Assembly: GCA_963693365.1 (NCBI GenBank)
Contig: CAVNZM010000001.1
Coordinates: forward strand, 12,896,001 to 12,960,000
Direction: 5' to 3'
DNA from: Amoebidium appalachense
Taxonomy: Eukaryota > Ichthyosporea
DNA length: 64,000 nt
This document shows positions 23,671 to 35,243 of this stretch, piece by piece; positions within the stretch are counted from its first letter, which is position 1, and each line of letters opens with the position of its first letter. The notes beneath the pieces are model-generated. The model saw only the letters and a list, made by a program, of their open reading frames with translations. It did no database searches and had not been told where the DNA came from. Both the position numbers and the translations under genes were made by a program.

Positions 23671-24741
23671 TCACTTAAGAATAGAGGCGAATACACGTGT
23701 GGTAGTGGCAGCAATGGAGGCCGGACGAAGTCGGGTATAAATCAGGAAACAGTCGGAGGACCACCTGCCGAGTTGTTTGATCCGGGAGTCGTCGACCCCG
23801 GCCTCAGCCAGTGCTGTGGCCCCCCCTATGCGGAGGCTGTGGCCGGCAAACCGGGAGGGTGAGAGGCCTGCCCGGGAGAGGAGGGCACGGAGGTCGGCAG
23901 AGAAAGCACCCTTGGTGTAGGGAATGCCACCGAGACTGAATAGGGGGTCGTCGGGTTGACCGGACGTTGTATCCAGGAACTGCCGGAGGAGATGGGCTGG
24001 GGAGAAGTGGGTGAGGGGTAGGGCAGCTAGAGTGACGTTGACACCTCGGGCCTGTACATCCGTCTTGGAGGTTGGCAGGTGGAGGGTGGCATGGGACAAA
24101 GTACCGGTGGGGGTGTAGCTGAAGGTCACGTCCTTCCGTTTAACGTGACGGGACGGGTCAAAGGAAGTCAGGGTTTTGGAGGTAAATTCCCCCGAACGGA
24201 GGAGACCACAGAAACCGACGATGAGGGCCGTCCATAGCCGTAGATTGGCCGAGGAGGCCTTGGTGGGGCACTGGCCATGGAGTAGGCTAAGGTGGGAGGG
24301 CAGGAGGGGCTCCCTGGTGGATGATCGGGGTCGAATGTTGTGAGAAAGCTGCCATCTGCCCACCCCTCGAAAGAACCAGGCCAGAGACTTGTCGTGGGGG
24401 TAGGGAGCAGGGAGGCCCATGTCGAGGTGGAGTCTGGTGATGGCTGAATTGTAGCCGGCCAAGAAAGAGGCCTGTACCCCTCGTTGGGCACACCAGGCGA
24501 GAAAAAGCTGCACGGTGTGGGGGGAGGCCGGGAGGGAGGACCCGGCGGAGGATTGCAGCCGAGATGCCACACAAAAATCGATGAACACTTTTTTTTTTTT
24601 TGTACCCGGGAGTAAAAGGCCCGAGAGTCGAGGTTGAGACTCAGGGCCTGGCATTCCTGCAGGGTAGTGGTGGCACGAAGCAGCTCGGCCGGAGCAAAGT
24701 GGGGGGCCAATCGGCCAGCGTTGCTCCGGAAGGGGAGATCT
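23671..24741 (-). pseudogene. Tyrosine recombinase (YR) of Ngaro-like copy I, frameshifted
   Basis: Catalyses integration of the element's circular DNA. The C-terminal catalytic domain is intact: CGLLRSGEF (first Arg), GHSLRIGGATAL (His-x-x-Arg), LGRWSSD and FLIYTRLRP (nucleophilic Tyr). The N-terminal part is out of frame because an A-run that is 5 bases in copies II and III has grown to 13 (T13 on the plus strand, 24589-24601). An alternative ATG upstream of the run opens a 327-codon frame whose first ~25 residues are not YR sequence, so a shortened YR is formally possible. The upstream frame instead fuses to the residual RT tail. Confidence 0.8.
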
Positions 24742-24759
24742 GGGGGGGGGGGGGGGGGG

Positions 24760-25033
24760 TGAGCCCAGGGGAAGGGATAGGAACTTGTGGACCCAGAAGG
24801 GGAAGGGGCAGGGCTCCGGTTGTAGGTAAGGTCACGTCGGAGTCGTCGGGTCCGGGGAAGTTGGTTACGGAGGAGCTGCGCGGCGAATGATTGGGCTGGG
24901 TAGGGGGGCCAGCAGCTCCCGGAGGCGGGAGGTGTCAACGTGGTGCTGGGGCAGCGGGCGGGCCTCCGGGGCTGAGCCTCGGGGGAAGGGGTGGTTAGCA
25001 AGGGTGGGGCACCCTCGGGGAGATCCCGGCATA

Positions 25034-25074
<41 letters not shown>

Positions 25075-25166
25075 CAGGGCCCCGGGGGGTTAGAGTAGGG
25101 CAGCTGGGCCCGAGGGAGGGTTTGCAGGGAGGGCAGCGGGGCCCTGTGCAGGGGATGCCCGAGCAC
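24760..25166 (-). pseudogene. RT-RNaseH remnant of Ngaro-like copy I
   Basis: Only the N-terminal Pro-rich leader (to QSFAAQLL) and the last ~40 residues (RNQLPRTRRLRRDL onward) remain, joined near 24870/24871. Compared with copy II, about 1.42 kb coding the whole reverse transcriptase and RNase H is gone. CTCC/TCTC microhomology at the join suggests slippage or end joining. The stop codon that ends RT in the other copies (CTAA) reads CTCA here, so the remnant runs on through the C-run into YR sequence until the A13 frameshift at 24589-24601. Confidence 0.8.
25034..25071. repeat. Homopolymer at gag/RT boundary of copy I (G38 on plus strand)
   Basis: Thirty-eight G on the plus strand (C on the element strand). 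The same site is C33 in copy II and C28 in copy III. Confidence 0.9.
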
Positions 25167-25461
25167 GCGCGGGTGTGGGCGTACACAGAGTTAGAAGAAG
25201 GGGGGGGGAGGGAGTGTTAGGTGAGTGTAAAGGGGGGGAGGCTCGTGGGATGGGGGGGGGGAGTAAAATTATGTGCAGTGGCCAGAATAACATCTTTGTG
25301 TAGGGACATTTATTCTTGGCGCGCGCGGGCGCCGTAGTTGGCCTGCGAAAATTTCTACTCAGCCCTAGTGCCCCGTTTGTCCCGAGCTCCGTGTCCTTGG
25401 ACCCGTGTAACCTAGCTCCTAGCCCCTATGTTCTATCTGTGGGTGTGGGTGTGTGCGTAGA

Positions 25462-26622
25462 CTAGGCATTGTGCTTGCAGTCTTTGCAGGGTAGTGTGCC
25501 AGAGCAGAGCGGGCACACGTGGGAGAAGGGGCAGGGCTGCTTAGCGCAGGACCGACCGTTGTGGAAATTCCTGCAGTGTGTCGCGGGTAGATCCACGGGT
25601 CGGGCCGGTGGTGCCGGGCCGGGTTGCGGGCCGGGTCGGTTGGGGGTTTGTCCCCCGCCGGGCTTGTGGGGCGGCTCGAAACCATCAAGACCACAGCCGG
25701 GCTTGGGGTACATGGGGCAGGCCGCGCTGGGGTGGTCGGGGAAGCCGCAGCGCTGACATGCGTCCGGGATGAGCAGAGTGGGTGGCAGGAGGAGATCCTG
25801 GTGGAGTTGGGCGAGCAGGTTGGGACACTCGATCGGAGCCCGACCCTGTTGGTGGGCAACGGTTCGGGCGTATACGTCATAGTTGTGGATCTGGGCCCAC
25901 GGGTATCGGGTGCTGAGGCGAGTGATGTGCTGAGTCCAAAGTACTTCTTTGTCCGTGGGGAGGCCGAGGTGGTGCTTGGCGGCCATGTAATGGGTCCAAG
26001 CTTGGATCCAAATGACGAGTGAACGCAAGGGAACGGGTTTGTCTTGGCGAAAAGTCTCGATGCTGCCGTCGTCGGTCATGCGCAGATGCTGACCTTTCTT
26101 GGATGGGGCCAGGAGGGCGGCGGGGGTGAACTTATACAGGTCGACGAAACGATTGGCGCGCAAATCTGCCAGCACATCCGCGGGGGGAAGCGGGAGTGTG
26201 CCCGGCTGAATGTCGCCAGTGTTCTCACCTGTAATGGGGGGCACGGGCAGGGCAGGTAGATCCAGGTCAGGGCCGAGATGCAGCCCCAGGGAAACCTCCC
26301 CGGGTGCGGAGGGCGCGGCGGGGGGCGCTGGAGGGTTGCGGTTGGTGAGAGCGGCCAGGACGCCAGCCATCTGGGTGCTGATGGCGGTGAGGGCGGCAAG
26401 GACGGCGTCCTGAGAAGTCATCGGCGGGGACGGTGGGACCTGAGGAGGGACTTCCGGAGTAGAGGGGAGAGTAGCCGGAGGGTCCGTGGTGGTATGGGCC
26501 GCTGGAGGCGCGTCAGTGCCCGCGGGAGCGTTGGTCAGCCTGTGGCGGAGGTCGCTGCGGGTCAGGCGCTTAGGTGCCGCGGTAGAGGCGGCGGCTGAGG
26601 CCTGGCGCTTTTTTGGCGGCAT
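25462..26622 (-). CDS. Gag-like ORF1 protein of Ngaro-like copy I
   Basis: 386 residues from the ATG that follows the A1 repeat (MPPKKRQASA); the frame is also open 24 codons further upstream, but that part lies in the A1/leader. Presumed nucleocapsid/RNA-binding protein. It has a basic start, a Pro/Ala-rich region, a conserved core (VIWIQAWTHYMAAKHH, YPWAQIHNYDVYARTVAHQQ) and C-terminal zinc-binding motifs: CQRCGFPDHPSAAC (CCHC, spacing 2-4-4) and CRNFHNGRSCAKQPCPFSH (CCCH). The last knuckle reads CPLCSGTLPCKDC, so its His is replaced by Leu, unlike copies II and III. Otherwise intact. Very GC-rich. Confidence 0.8.
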   Translation of the reverse strand: MPPKKRQASAAASTAAPKRLTRSDLRHRLTNAPAGTDAPPAAHTTTDPPATLPSTPEVPPQVPPSPPMTSQDAVLAALTAISTQMAGVLAALTNRNPPAPPAAPSAPGEVSLGLHLGPDLDLPALPVPPITGENTGDIQPGTLPLPPADVLADLRANRFVDLYKFTPAALLAPSKKGQHLRMTDDGSIETFRQDKPVPLRSLVIWIQAWTHYMAAKHHLGLPTDKEVLWTQHITRLSTRYPWAQIHNYDVYARTVAHQQGRAPIECPNLLAQLHQDLLLPPTLLIPDACQRCGFPDHPSAACPMYPKPGCGLDGFEPPHKPGGGQTPNRPGPQPGPAPPARPVDLPATHCRNFHNGRSCAKQPCPFSHVCPLCSGTLPCKDCKHNA

Positions 26623-26990
26623 GCTGACCGGCGTAGGGAAAGATAGGGAGAAGAAAAAGGAAAATATAGCTGTAAAGCTGTAGGTGCTAAACACAGAAGA
26701 TGTGTTTGTTGCTTGCTGATCTGCTAAAAACTGTCGTGCTTATATACCTAAGGCTACCGAACTGAGCCAATCAAAATCGATCTAGTGTTATGTGAAATCT
26801 GATCCTGAGCCAATCAAACTCGGTCTAGTGATCTGTGGAATCTGATGTTTTGATCGGCTAATAGGTGCCCGTATGCGGGCAGCCGAACGCGAACTGCTAA
26901 AACATGAAACGAAGCCTGTTGATATCGGACACCCATCCTACGCGTTTACCCAGAAAAATATTTATGTCAATAATTTCCACAAATAAAACC

Positions 26991-28480
26991 GATACCACTA
27001 TCATTAGACAGATATGTGTAATATAGATGTTAATAATTTTCTTGTAAAATTGTAAATAATAACTGGTGGCACGGCCTTCTGGATACATATAACAATGGAT
27101 GTTCTATGGGGGTTTCGTGGGAATGCTGGCATACTTGAAAGAGAATACATAAGAGAACGAATCGGATGCTGAGGGAAATTTTTACAAGTGGCTAAAACCC
27201 CTAGATCACAAAGACCAAATCAATTGCTGCCCATTTCGGACTAGATATAACTCAAACTCATCAATATATCCATATGGCATATCCCACAGAACATAAAAAC
27301 AGCTACAGCTCCCTAATTAAAAATGCTAGCAGCCTGAAACTTTGCACACCCATCAAACACACCAAGGCCTACACCATGCTACTACTACGAATTTTACAGC
27401 ACACTCGCAACACACAATTTCACTCCAACTGGGCTATCTAATTCTCCTGCAAAGAAAACACGTTTACAAACTAAATATTTTATGGGGGTTTCGTGGGAAT
27501 GCTGGCATACTTGAAAGAGAATACATAAGAGAACGAATCGGATGCTGAGGGGGTACAACAACTAGCAGAGTTTGTTGGTGCCTGGAACGGCAGGGGATTA
27601 TAGTAGGGATAATTAGACCCCCCACACAGAGAAACTGCCTAATGCAAAGTTTGGTTGTGCTCCCAACAATCCCCTGCACGTTATTAACTGTTGAATCCCC
27701 CCCTTTTCCCTATGTATTATAGCGCATTTTACCTAATATGGATGTACAACGGTTAATAACTTTCCCCACAGAAATGGGGAGACAGTCCGACCGGTTTTGT
27801 TAGACCCCCCACACAGAGACACTCCCTCATGCTAAGTTTGGTTGTGCCCCCATCAATTCCCTGCACGTTATTAACCGGTGAATTCCCCCCCTTTCCCTAT
27901 GTATTACAGCGCATTTTGCCTAATATGGACGTACAACGGTCAATAACTTTTCCCACAGAAATGGGGGGACAGTCCGACCGGTTTTGTTACATCACCCACA
28001 CAGAGACACTGCCCAATGCAAAGTTTGGTTGGGCCCCCATCAATCCCCTGCACGTTATTAACCGTGCAAATGTATTCATCTTGTAGTATCCACCTTTCAG
28101 TGGTCACATGTCTACGGTGTAATAAAGATGTCCAAACATAGTCCATGAGACGCCTTATGTATCCATGGGCCATCCCCAAGACTGTAACAATACCATCCAT
28201 ATTACAGTAACTGTCGTAAAACGATATATCGTACGGTACAAACGGTCGTAAGACGATACATATTATCGTCGACATGTGGACTACGACATACAAACATGCT
28301 CGCAGGATATCGTAGATTTCACCATAATTTGGAGTACTAGTACTCACCTGCAAAATGAATGCATGCAGAGTTCTTGTTGGTCATATGATACGGCATCCTG
28401 CAGTAGTATTTGTGTGCACGCTCCCAGCTCTCAGCTGACTCCATCGGGCCAAAGAGGCGATAGTCGTCAGAATAATGCAC
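26991..28480. repeat. Tandem repeats: 69-bp pair and about 2.5 units of 185 bp
   Basis: A segment starting TATGGGGGTTTCGTGGGAAT occurs at about 27107-27175 and again at 27483-27551. Between about 27607 and 28066 a unit of about 185 bp recurs, with CACACAGAGA(A/C)ACT, AAGTTTGGTTG, CCTGCACGTTATTAAC and CAGTCCGACCGGTTTTGTTA as landmarks. 28067-28480 has CGTAAGACGATA-type words and no gene. Confidence 0.75.
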
Positions 28481-28909
28481 ACCAGCATGGAATTTCGATG
28501 TTTTGAGTTCGTTCTTGGTGGAGTCCTTGAAGCACTCGTACGCAGCTTTGCCGAACCTGCGTTTTTTGTTGGTGATATTACTTTACAATATAATGCACTA
28601 GAGCGGCACGGAGTCCATTACCAAATGGAGAAAGTTCTGCCATCGTTACCTGTAGGATCTATACACCTAGACATGTGCAGGGGGGGGGGGGGGTCGTAGT
28701 GAGAAGGAGGGAAGACAGGGGGGGTTGGGTGGGGGGACGGGGGGGGGGGGGGGGGGGGGGGGGGGGCGGCAGACACGTACGTTCTGTAAAGCTCGTTCAT
28801 CTGGTTGAGTGAGTCCTTTTCTATAATGTATTTCCATTGATATATTTACACATAATCGCCACATTCATTACCGGTGCGCCATGATAAACACATGGCCGGC
28901 TTATCATTG

Positions 28910-28911
<2 letters not shown>
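28481..28911. other. No recognisable gene; poly(G) runs
   Basis: A frame at 28475-28699 gives a varied peptide (FVLGGVLEALVRSFAEPAFF) with no family I recognise. G-rich runs occupy about 28679-28693 and 28719-28766. Confidence 0.4.
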
Positions 28912-30366
<1,455 letters not shown>

Positions 30367-30459
30367 ATGTACCAGTGGGATTGATGCTGTTTACTCCATG
30401 TACCAGTGTGTCGATTGATTACGCTAATATTAGATCTATGTTTAGCTGTGTATTGTTTT

Positions 30460-30808
30460 GGTTTTATTTGTGGAAATTATTGACATAAATATTTTTCTGG
30501 GTAAACACGTAGGATGGGTGTTCGATACCAACACAACCATGTAGGCTTCATTTCGTGTTTTAGCAGTTAGCGGTTGGCTGCCCGCACACGGGCACCTATT
30601 AGCCAGTCAAAACATCAGATACCACAGATCACTAGACCGAGTTATGATTGGCTCGGATCAGATTTCACATATCACTAGATCGATTTTTGATTGGCTCAGA
30701 TCGGTAGGCTTAGGTATATAAGCACGACAGTTTTTAGCAGATCAGCAAGCTACAAACACATCTTCTGTGTTTAGCATCCACAGCCTTACAGCTATATATT
30801 CCTTTTCA
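30460..30808 (+). repeat. A1 repeat of Ngaro-like copy II, carrying the promoter
   Basis: 349 bp, starting GGTTTTATTTGTGG. Repeated as A2 at 35333-35681 with no difference seen by eye. Contains inverted CCAAT boxes (ATTGGCT), a TATA box and the putative transcription start region, and ends just before the gag leader. Confidence 0.9.
30715..30722 (+). promoter_or_regulatory. TATA box of Ngaro-like element
   Basis: TATATAAG, about 117 bases upstream of the gag ATG and preceded by two ATTGGCT boxes. Present in A1 and A2 of copies I and II and in A2 of copy III, but deleted from A1 of copy III. Confidence 0.6.
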
Positions 30809-30838
30809 TTCTCCCTATCTTTCCCTACGCCGGTCAGC

Positions 30839-32008
30839 ATGCCGCCGAAAAAGCGCCAGGCCTCAGCCGCCGCCCCTGCCGCGGCACCTAAGCGCCTGAC
30901 CCGCAGCGACCTCCGCCACAGGCTGACCAACGCTCCCGCGGACACTGACGCGCCTCCAGCGGCCCATACCACCACGGACCCGGACCCGCCGGCTACTCTC
31001 CCCTCCACTCCTGAAGTTCCCCCTCAGGCCCCGCCGTCCCCGCAGATGACTTCTCAAGACGCCGTCCTGGCCGCCCTCACCGCCATCAGCACCCAGATGG
31101 CTGGCGTCCTGGCTGCTCTCACCAACCGCGACCCTCCCGCGCCCCCCGCCGCGCCCTCCACACCCGGGGAGGTTTCCCCGGGGCTGCATCTCGGCCCTGA
31201 CCTAGACCTACCTGCCCTGCCCGCGCCCCCCATCACAGGTGAGAACACTGGCGACATTCAGCCGGGCACACTCCCGCTTCCCCCCGCGGATGTGCTGGCA
31301 GATTTGCGCGCCAATCGTTTCGTCGATCTGTATAAGTTCACCCCCGCCGCCCTCCTGGCCCCATCCAAGAAAGGTCAGCATCTGCGCATGGCCGACGACG
31401 GCAGCATCGAGACTTTTCGCCAAGACAAACCCGTTCCCCTGCGTTCACTCGTCATTTGGATCCAAGCTTGGACCCATTACATGGCCGCCAAGCACCACCT
31501 CGGCCTTCCCACGGACAAAGACGTACTTTGGACTCAGCACATCACTCGCCTCAGCACCCGATACCCGTGGGCCCAGATCCACAACTATGACGTATACGCC
31601 CGCACCGTTGCCCACCAGCAGGGTCGGGCTCCGATCGAGTGCCCCAACCTGCTCGCCCAACTCCACCAGGATCTCCTCCTGCCACCCACTCTGCTCATCC
31701 CGGACGCATGTCAGCGCTGTGGCTTCCCCGACCACCCCAGCGCGGCCTGCCCCATGTACCCCAAGCCCGGCTGTGGTCTTGACGGCTTTAAGCCGCCCCA
31801 CAAGCCCGGCGGGGGTCACACCCCGAACCGCCCTGGCCCGCAACCCGGCCCGGCAAAACCGGCCCGACCCGTGGATCTACCCGCGACGCACTGCAGGAAT
31901 TTCCACATTAACGGTCGGTCCTGCGCTAAGCAGCCCTGCCCCTTCTCCCACGTGTGCCCGCTCTGCTCTGGCACACACCCCCGCAAAGACTGCAAGCACA
32001 ATGCCTAG
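30839..32008 (+). CDS. Gag-like ORF1 protein of Ngaro-like copy II
   Basis: 389 residues from the ATG after A1 (MPPKKRQASA); an in-frame ATG at 30767 lies inside A1 and is unlikely to be used. Probable RNA-binding capsid/nucleocapsid protein. The order is a basic N-terminus, a Pro/Ala-rich linker to about 120, a conserved core with VIWIQAWTHYMAAKHH and YPWAQIHNYDVYARTVAHQQ, then three zinc-binding motifs: CQRCGFPDHPSAAC (CCHC, spacing 2-4-4), CRNFHINGRSCAKQPCPFSH (CCCH, spacing 8-4-3) and CPLCSGTHPRKDC (CCHC, 2-3-4). The frame is fully intact. The RT-RNaseH gene starts about 300 bases downstream. Confidence 0.85.
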   Translation: MPPKKRQASAAAPAAAPKRLTRSDLRHRLTNAPADTDAPPAAHTTTDPDPPATLPSTPEVPPQAPPSPQMTSQDAVLAALTAISTQMAGVLAALTNRDPPAPPAAPSTPGEVSPGLHLGPDLDLPALPAPPITGENTGDIQPGTLPLPPADVLADLRANRFVDLYKFTPAALLAPSKKGQHLRMADDGSIETFRQDKPVPLRSLVIWIQAWTHYMAAKHHLGLPTDKDVLWTQHITRLSTRYPWAQIHNYDVYARTVAHQQGRAPIECPNLLAQLHQDLLLPPTLLIPDACQRCGFPDHPSAACPMYPKPGCGLDGFKPPHKPGGGHTPNRPGPQPGPAKPARPVDLPATHCRNFHINGRSCAKQPCPFSHVCPLCSGTHPRKDCKHNA

Positions 32009-32311
32009 TCTACGCGCACACCCACACACACAGCTAGAACATAGGGGTTAGGAGCTAGGACACACGAGTACAGGGAAACGGAGCTCGGGAGAACGGGCCA
32101 ATAGGGCTGAGTACAAAATTTCGCAGGCCAACTACGGCGCCCGCGCGCGTCACGAATAAATGTCCCTACACAAAGACGTTTATTCTGGCCACTGCACATA
32201 ATTTTACTCCCCCCCCCATCCCACGAGCCTCCCCCCCCCCTTACACTCACCTAGCACTCCCTCCCCCCCCCCCCCCCCTTCTTCTACCGCTGTGTCCGCC
32301 CACACCCCCGC

Positions 32312-32406
32312 GTGCTCGGGCACATTCCCCTGCACAGGGCCCCGCTGCCCTCCCTGCCAACCCTCACTTGGGCCCAGCTGCCCTACTCTAACCCCCCGGG
32401 GCCCTG

Positions 32407-32443
<37 letters not shown>

Positions 32444-34126
32444 CTGCCGGGATCTCCCCAAGGGCACACCACCCTTGCTAACCACCCCTTCCCCCGAGGC
32501 TCAGACCCGGTGGCCCGCCCGCTGCCCCAGCACCACATTGACACCTCCCGCCTCCGGGAACTGCTGGCCTCCTACCCGGACCAACCATTCGCCGCACAAC
32601 TCCTCCACGATGTCGAATTCGGCGTCGACATCGGCTATCGCGGCCCCTCCACCTCTCGGGTGGGCCCCAACCTACCCACCACCCCGGAGGCAGCTGCCGC
32701 TATCACGGTGGATATTGCCAAAGAAGTCGCCCTCGGCCACCTGCGCGGCCCCCTCTCCCCGGCCCAATTCTTTGACGAATTTCCCGTCCACCGTTCCTCC
32801 CCCATCGGCGCCGTTACCAAGAAAGGGAACCCCCCCAAGTACCGTCGAATCCACCACCTCTCCTGGCCCCGGGGTAGCAGTGTCAATGACAGCATCACCT
32901 ACCCCGACGAACTTCAGTACATTCGCGCCCGGGATGTCACCCAACTCATTCTCGACGCAGGCCCCGGCTGCTACATGGCCGTGGCAGATGTGCAGGCTGC
33001 CTTCCGGCACATGCCCATCCGACCGGAAGACCACCACTTAATGGCATTCAAATGGCAAGGGCATTTTTACGTTGAAACCAGACTGCCCTTCGGCCTGAAA
33101 TCTAGCCCAGCCATTTGGGAACGGATCGCGGCCACCCTACAGTGGCTGGCACACCAGCACGGTATTACCCTCATCCGCCACTACGTAGACGACTGGATTA
33201 TAGTCGCCCCCACACAAGAGCAGTGCCAACGTCACCTATCCACCTTCCTGCAACTCTGCCGAGAGCTGCACATTGCCATCTCCGAAGACAAGATGCAGGG
33301 CCCGGCTACCCGTGTCGTCTTCATCGGTATCGAATTCGACTCCATCGCCATGGAGGCACGAATCCCGGCTTCCAAGCTCTCGGACCTACTCGACCTCACT
33401 TCCCACCCAAAGCCCACCATCACCATTCGGGACCTCCAGTCCCTCCTCGGCAAACTCACCTGGTGTGCCCAGCTGGTTCCCCCCGGGAGGGCCTTCTCCC
33501 AGCGCCTATGGGCCCTTCTCCGAACCCACCCACACCTTGCCGGCCACCACCACATACGACTGACTGCTGCCGCCCGGGCCGACATAGCCGAATGGCACCA
33601 GTTCCTCACATCATGGAATGGGGTGCACCTCATCACACCCCCCACATACACCACCCTGGCCACTGATGCTGCCGGATCGGTGGGTCTAGGTGGCCACTGG
33701 CTCGACCAATGGTTCTTCATGCCCTGGTCCCCCTCCACCCAAGCCCTCTATGCTCATGAGGGCAAACTCGGTTCTTCCGTCATCGAACTCCTGGCCATCG
33801 CAGCCGCCGTGGCCCTCTGGGCCCCCTCCTGGTCCACCCACCATGTCCGTATTTTATGCGACAACACGGGTGCTGTGTCTGACCTGCACTCCCGGTCTTC
33901 CCCCCACCCCGTGATGGCCAAACTTATTCGGTTCATCACCCGCATGGAAATGCAATACCAATTTACGTTACAGGCATCCTACCTACCAGGACCCCTCAAC
34001 CATCTGGCCGATGCCATTTCTCGTAACCAACTTCCCCGGGCCCGACGACTCCGACCTTCCCTGCAACCGGAGCCCTGCCCCTTCCCCTCCTGGGTCCACG
34101 AGTTCCTATCCCTTCCCTTGGGCTAA
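32312..34126 (+). CDS. Reverse transcriptase-RNase H (ORF2) of Ngaro-like copy II
   Basis: 604 residues, intact. It copies the element RNA into DNA and removes the RNA strand. The N-terminus is Pro-rich and includes the C33 tract (32410-32442). RT motifs follow: motif A with VADVQAAFRHMPI (Asp near residue 226), LPFGLKSSPAIWE, and the catalytic YVDD near residues 291-294. The RNase H-like domain has Asp in LATDAAGSVGLGG (about 451), Glu in SSVIELLAI (about 491), Asp in ILCDNTGAV (about 516) and a late Asp in NHLADAIS. The true start is uncertain because the region upstream of the C-run is low complexity. The stop codon is directly followed by a second C-run (34127-34151) that precedes YR. Confidence 0.88.
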
Positions 34127-34151
34127 CCCCCCCCCCCCCCCCCCCCCCCCC
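34127..34151 (+). repeat. Poly(C) tract at the RT/YR boundary of copy II
   Basis: About 25 C immediately after the RT stop codon. The length differs in copy III (about 46161-46182) and copy I (24742-24759), and this decides whether the YR frame is open upstream of the tract. Confidence 0.85.
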
Positions 34152-34182
34152 AGATCTCCCGTTCCGGAGCAACACTGGCAGA

Positions 34183-35215
34183 TTGGCCCCCCACTTTGCT
34201 CCGGCCGAGCTGCTTCGAGCCACCACTACCCTGCAGGAATGCCAGGCCCTGAGTCTCAACCTCGACTCTCGGGCCTTTTACTCCCGGGTGCAAAAAGTGT
34301 TCATCGATTTCTGTGTGGCATCTCGGCTGCAATCCTCCTCCGGGTCCTCCCTCCCGGCCTCCCCACACACCGTGCAACTTTTTCTCGCCTGGTGTGCCCA
34401 ACGAGGGGTACAGGCCTCTTCCTTAACCGGCTACAATTCGGCCATCACCAGGCTCCACCTCGACATGGGCCTCCCTGCTCCCTACCCCCACGACAAGTCT
34501 CTGGCCTGGTTCCTACGGGGGGTAGGCCGATGGCAGCTTTCTCACAACATCCGACCCCGCTCATCCACCAGGGAACCCCTCCTCCCCTCCCACCTCCGCC
34601 TACTCCATGGCCAGTGCCCCACCAAGGCCTCCTCGGCCAATCTCCGGCTATGGACGGCCCTCATCGTCGGTTTCTGTGGTCTCCTCCGTTCAGGGGAATT
34701 TACCTCCAAGACCCTGACTTCTTTCGACCCGTCCCGTCACGTTAAACGGAAGGACGTGACCTTCAGCTACACCCCCACCGGTACTTTGTCCCATGCCACC
34801 CTCCACCTGCCAACCTCTAAGACGGATGTACAGGCCCGAGGTGTCAACGTCACCCTAGCTGCCCTGCCCCTCACCCACTTCTCCCCAGCCCATCTCCTCC
34901 GGCAGTTCCTGGATACAACGTCCGGTCAACCCGACGACCCCCTCTTCAGTCTCGGTGGCATCCCCTACACCAAGAGTGCTTTCTCTGCCGATTTCCGTGC
35001 CCTCCTCTCCCGGGCAGGCCTCTCACCCTCCCGGTTTGCCGGACACAGCCTCCGCATCGGGGGGGGCCACAGCACTGGCTGAGGCCGGGGTCGACGACTC
35101 CCGGATCAAACAACTCGGCCGGTGGTCCTCCGACTGCTTCCTGATCTATACCCGACTTCGTCCGGCCTCCATTGCTGCCACCACCACACGTGTATTCGCC
35201 TCTCTTCTTAAGTGA
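34183..35215 (+). pseudogene. Tyrosine recombinase of Ngaro-like copy II, single-base frameshift
   Basis: Open from MAPHFAPAELL (34183), carrying the first catalytic Arg (CGLLRSGEF) and continuing to GHSLRIGG, where a run of eight G (35059-35066; seven in copies I and III) shifts the frame and a stop follows at about 35082. The remaining catalytic part (TALAEAGVDDSR, LGRWSSD, FLIYTRLRP) is intact in the next frame to the stop at 35215. This single base is the only lesion seen in the copy, so it could be a real mutation or a homopolymer sequencing error. Compared with copy III, the start of the frame is also shortened by the C-run length. Confidence 0.85.
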
Positions 35216-35243
35216 AACCTTTGGAGCAAGCATACTGCTCTCG

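Larger units (their letters stand above)
22995..26990 (-). mobile_element. Ngaro-like YR retrotransposon, copy I (internally deleted)
   Basis: A 3996-bp copy on the minus strand: A1 (about 26652-26990), gag (26622-25462), a residual RT-RNaseH with about 1.4 kb missing, YR (frameshifted), then B1 (23554-23642), A2 (about 23215-23553), a spacer and B2 (22995-23083). The order A1-genes-B1-A2-B2 is the split-direct-repeat arrangement of Ngaro/PAT elements. A1 and A2 differ at about one position. No target-site duplication is seen at the ends (flanks AGCTATAT and GATACCAC, plus strand). Confidence 0.85.

Noticed and set aside
34955-35215. Programmed frameshifting at the G8 run of copy II YR
   Set aside because: Copies I and III have G7 with a continuous frame, so the extra base is better explained as mutation or a base-call error.
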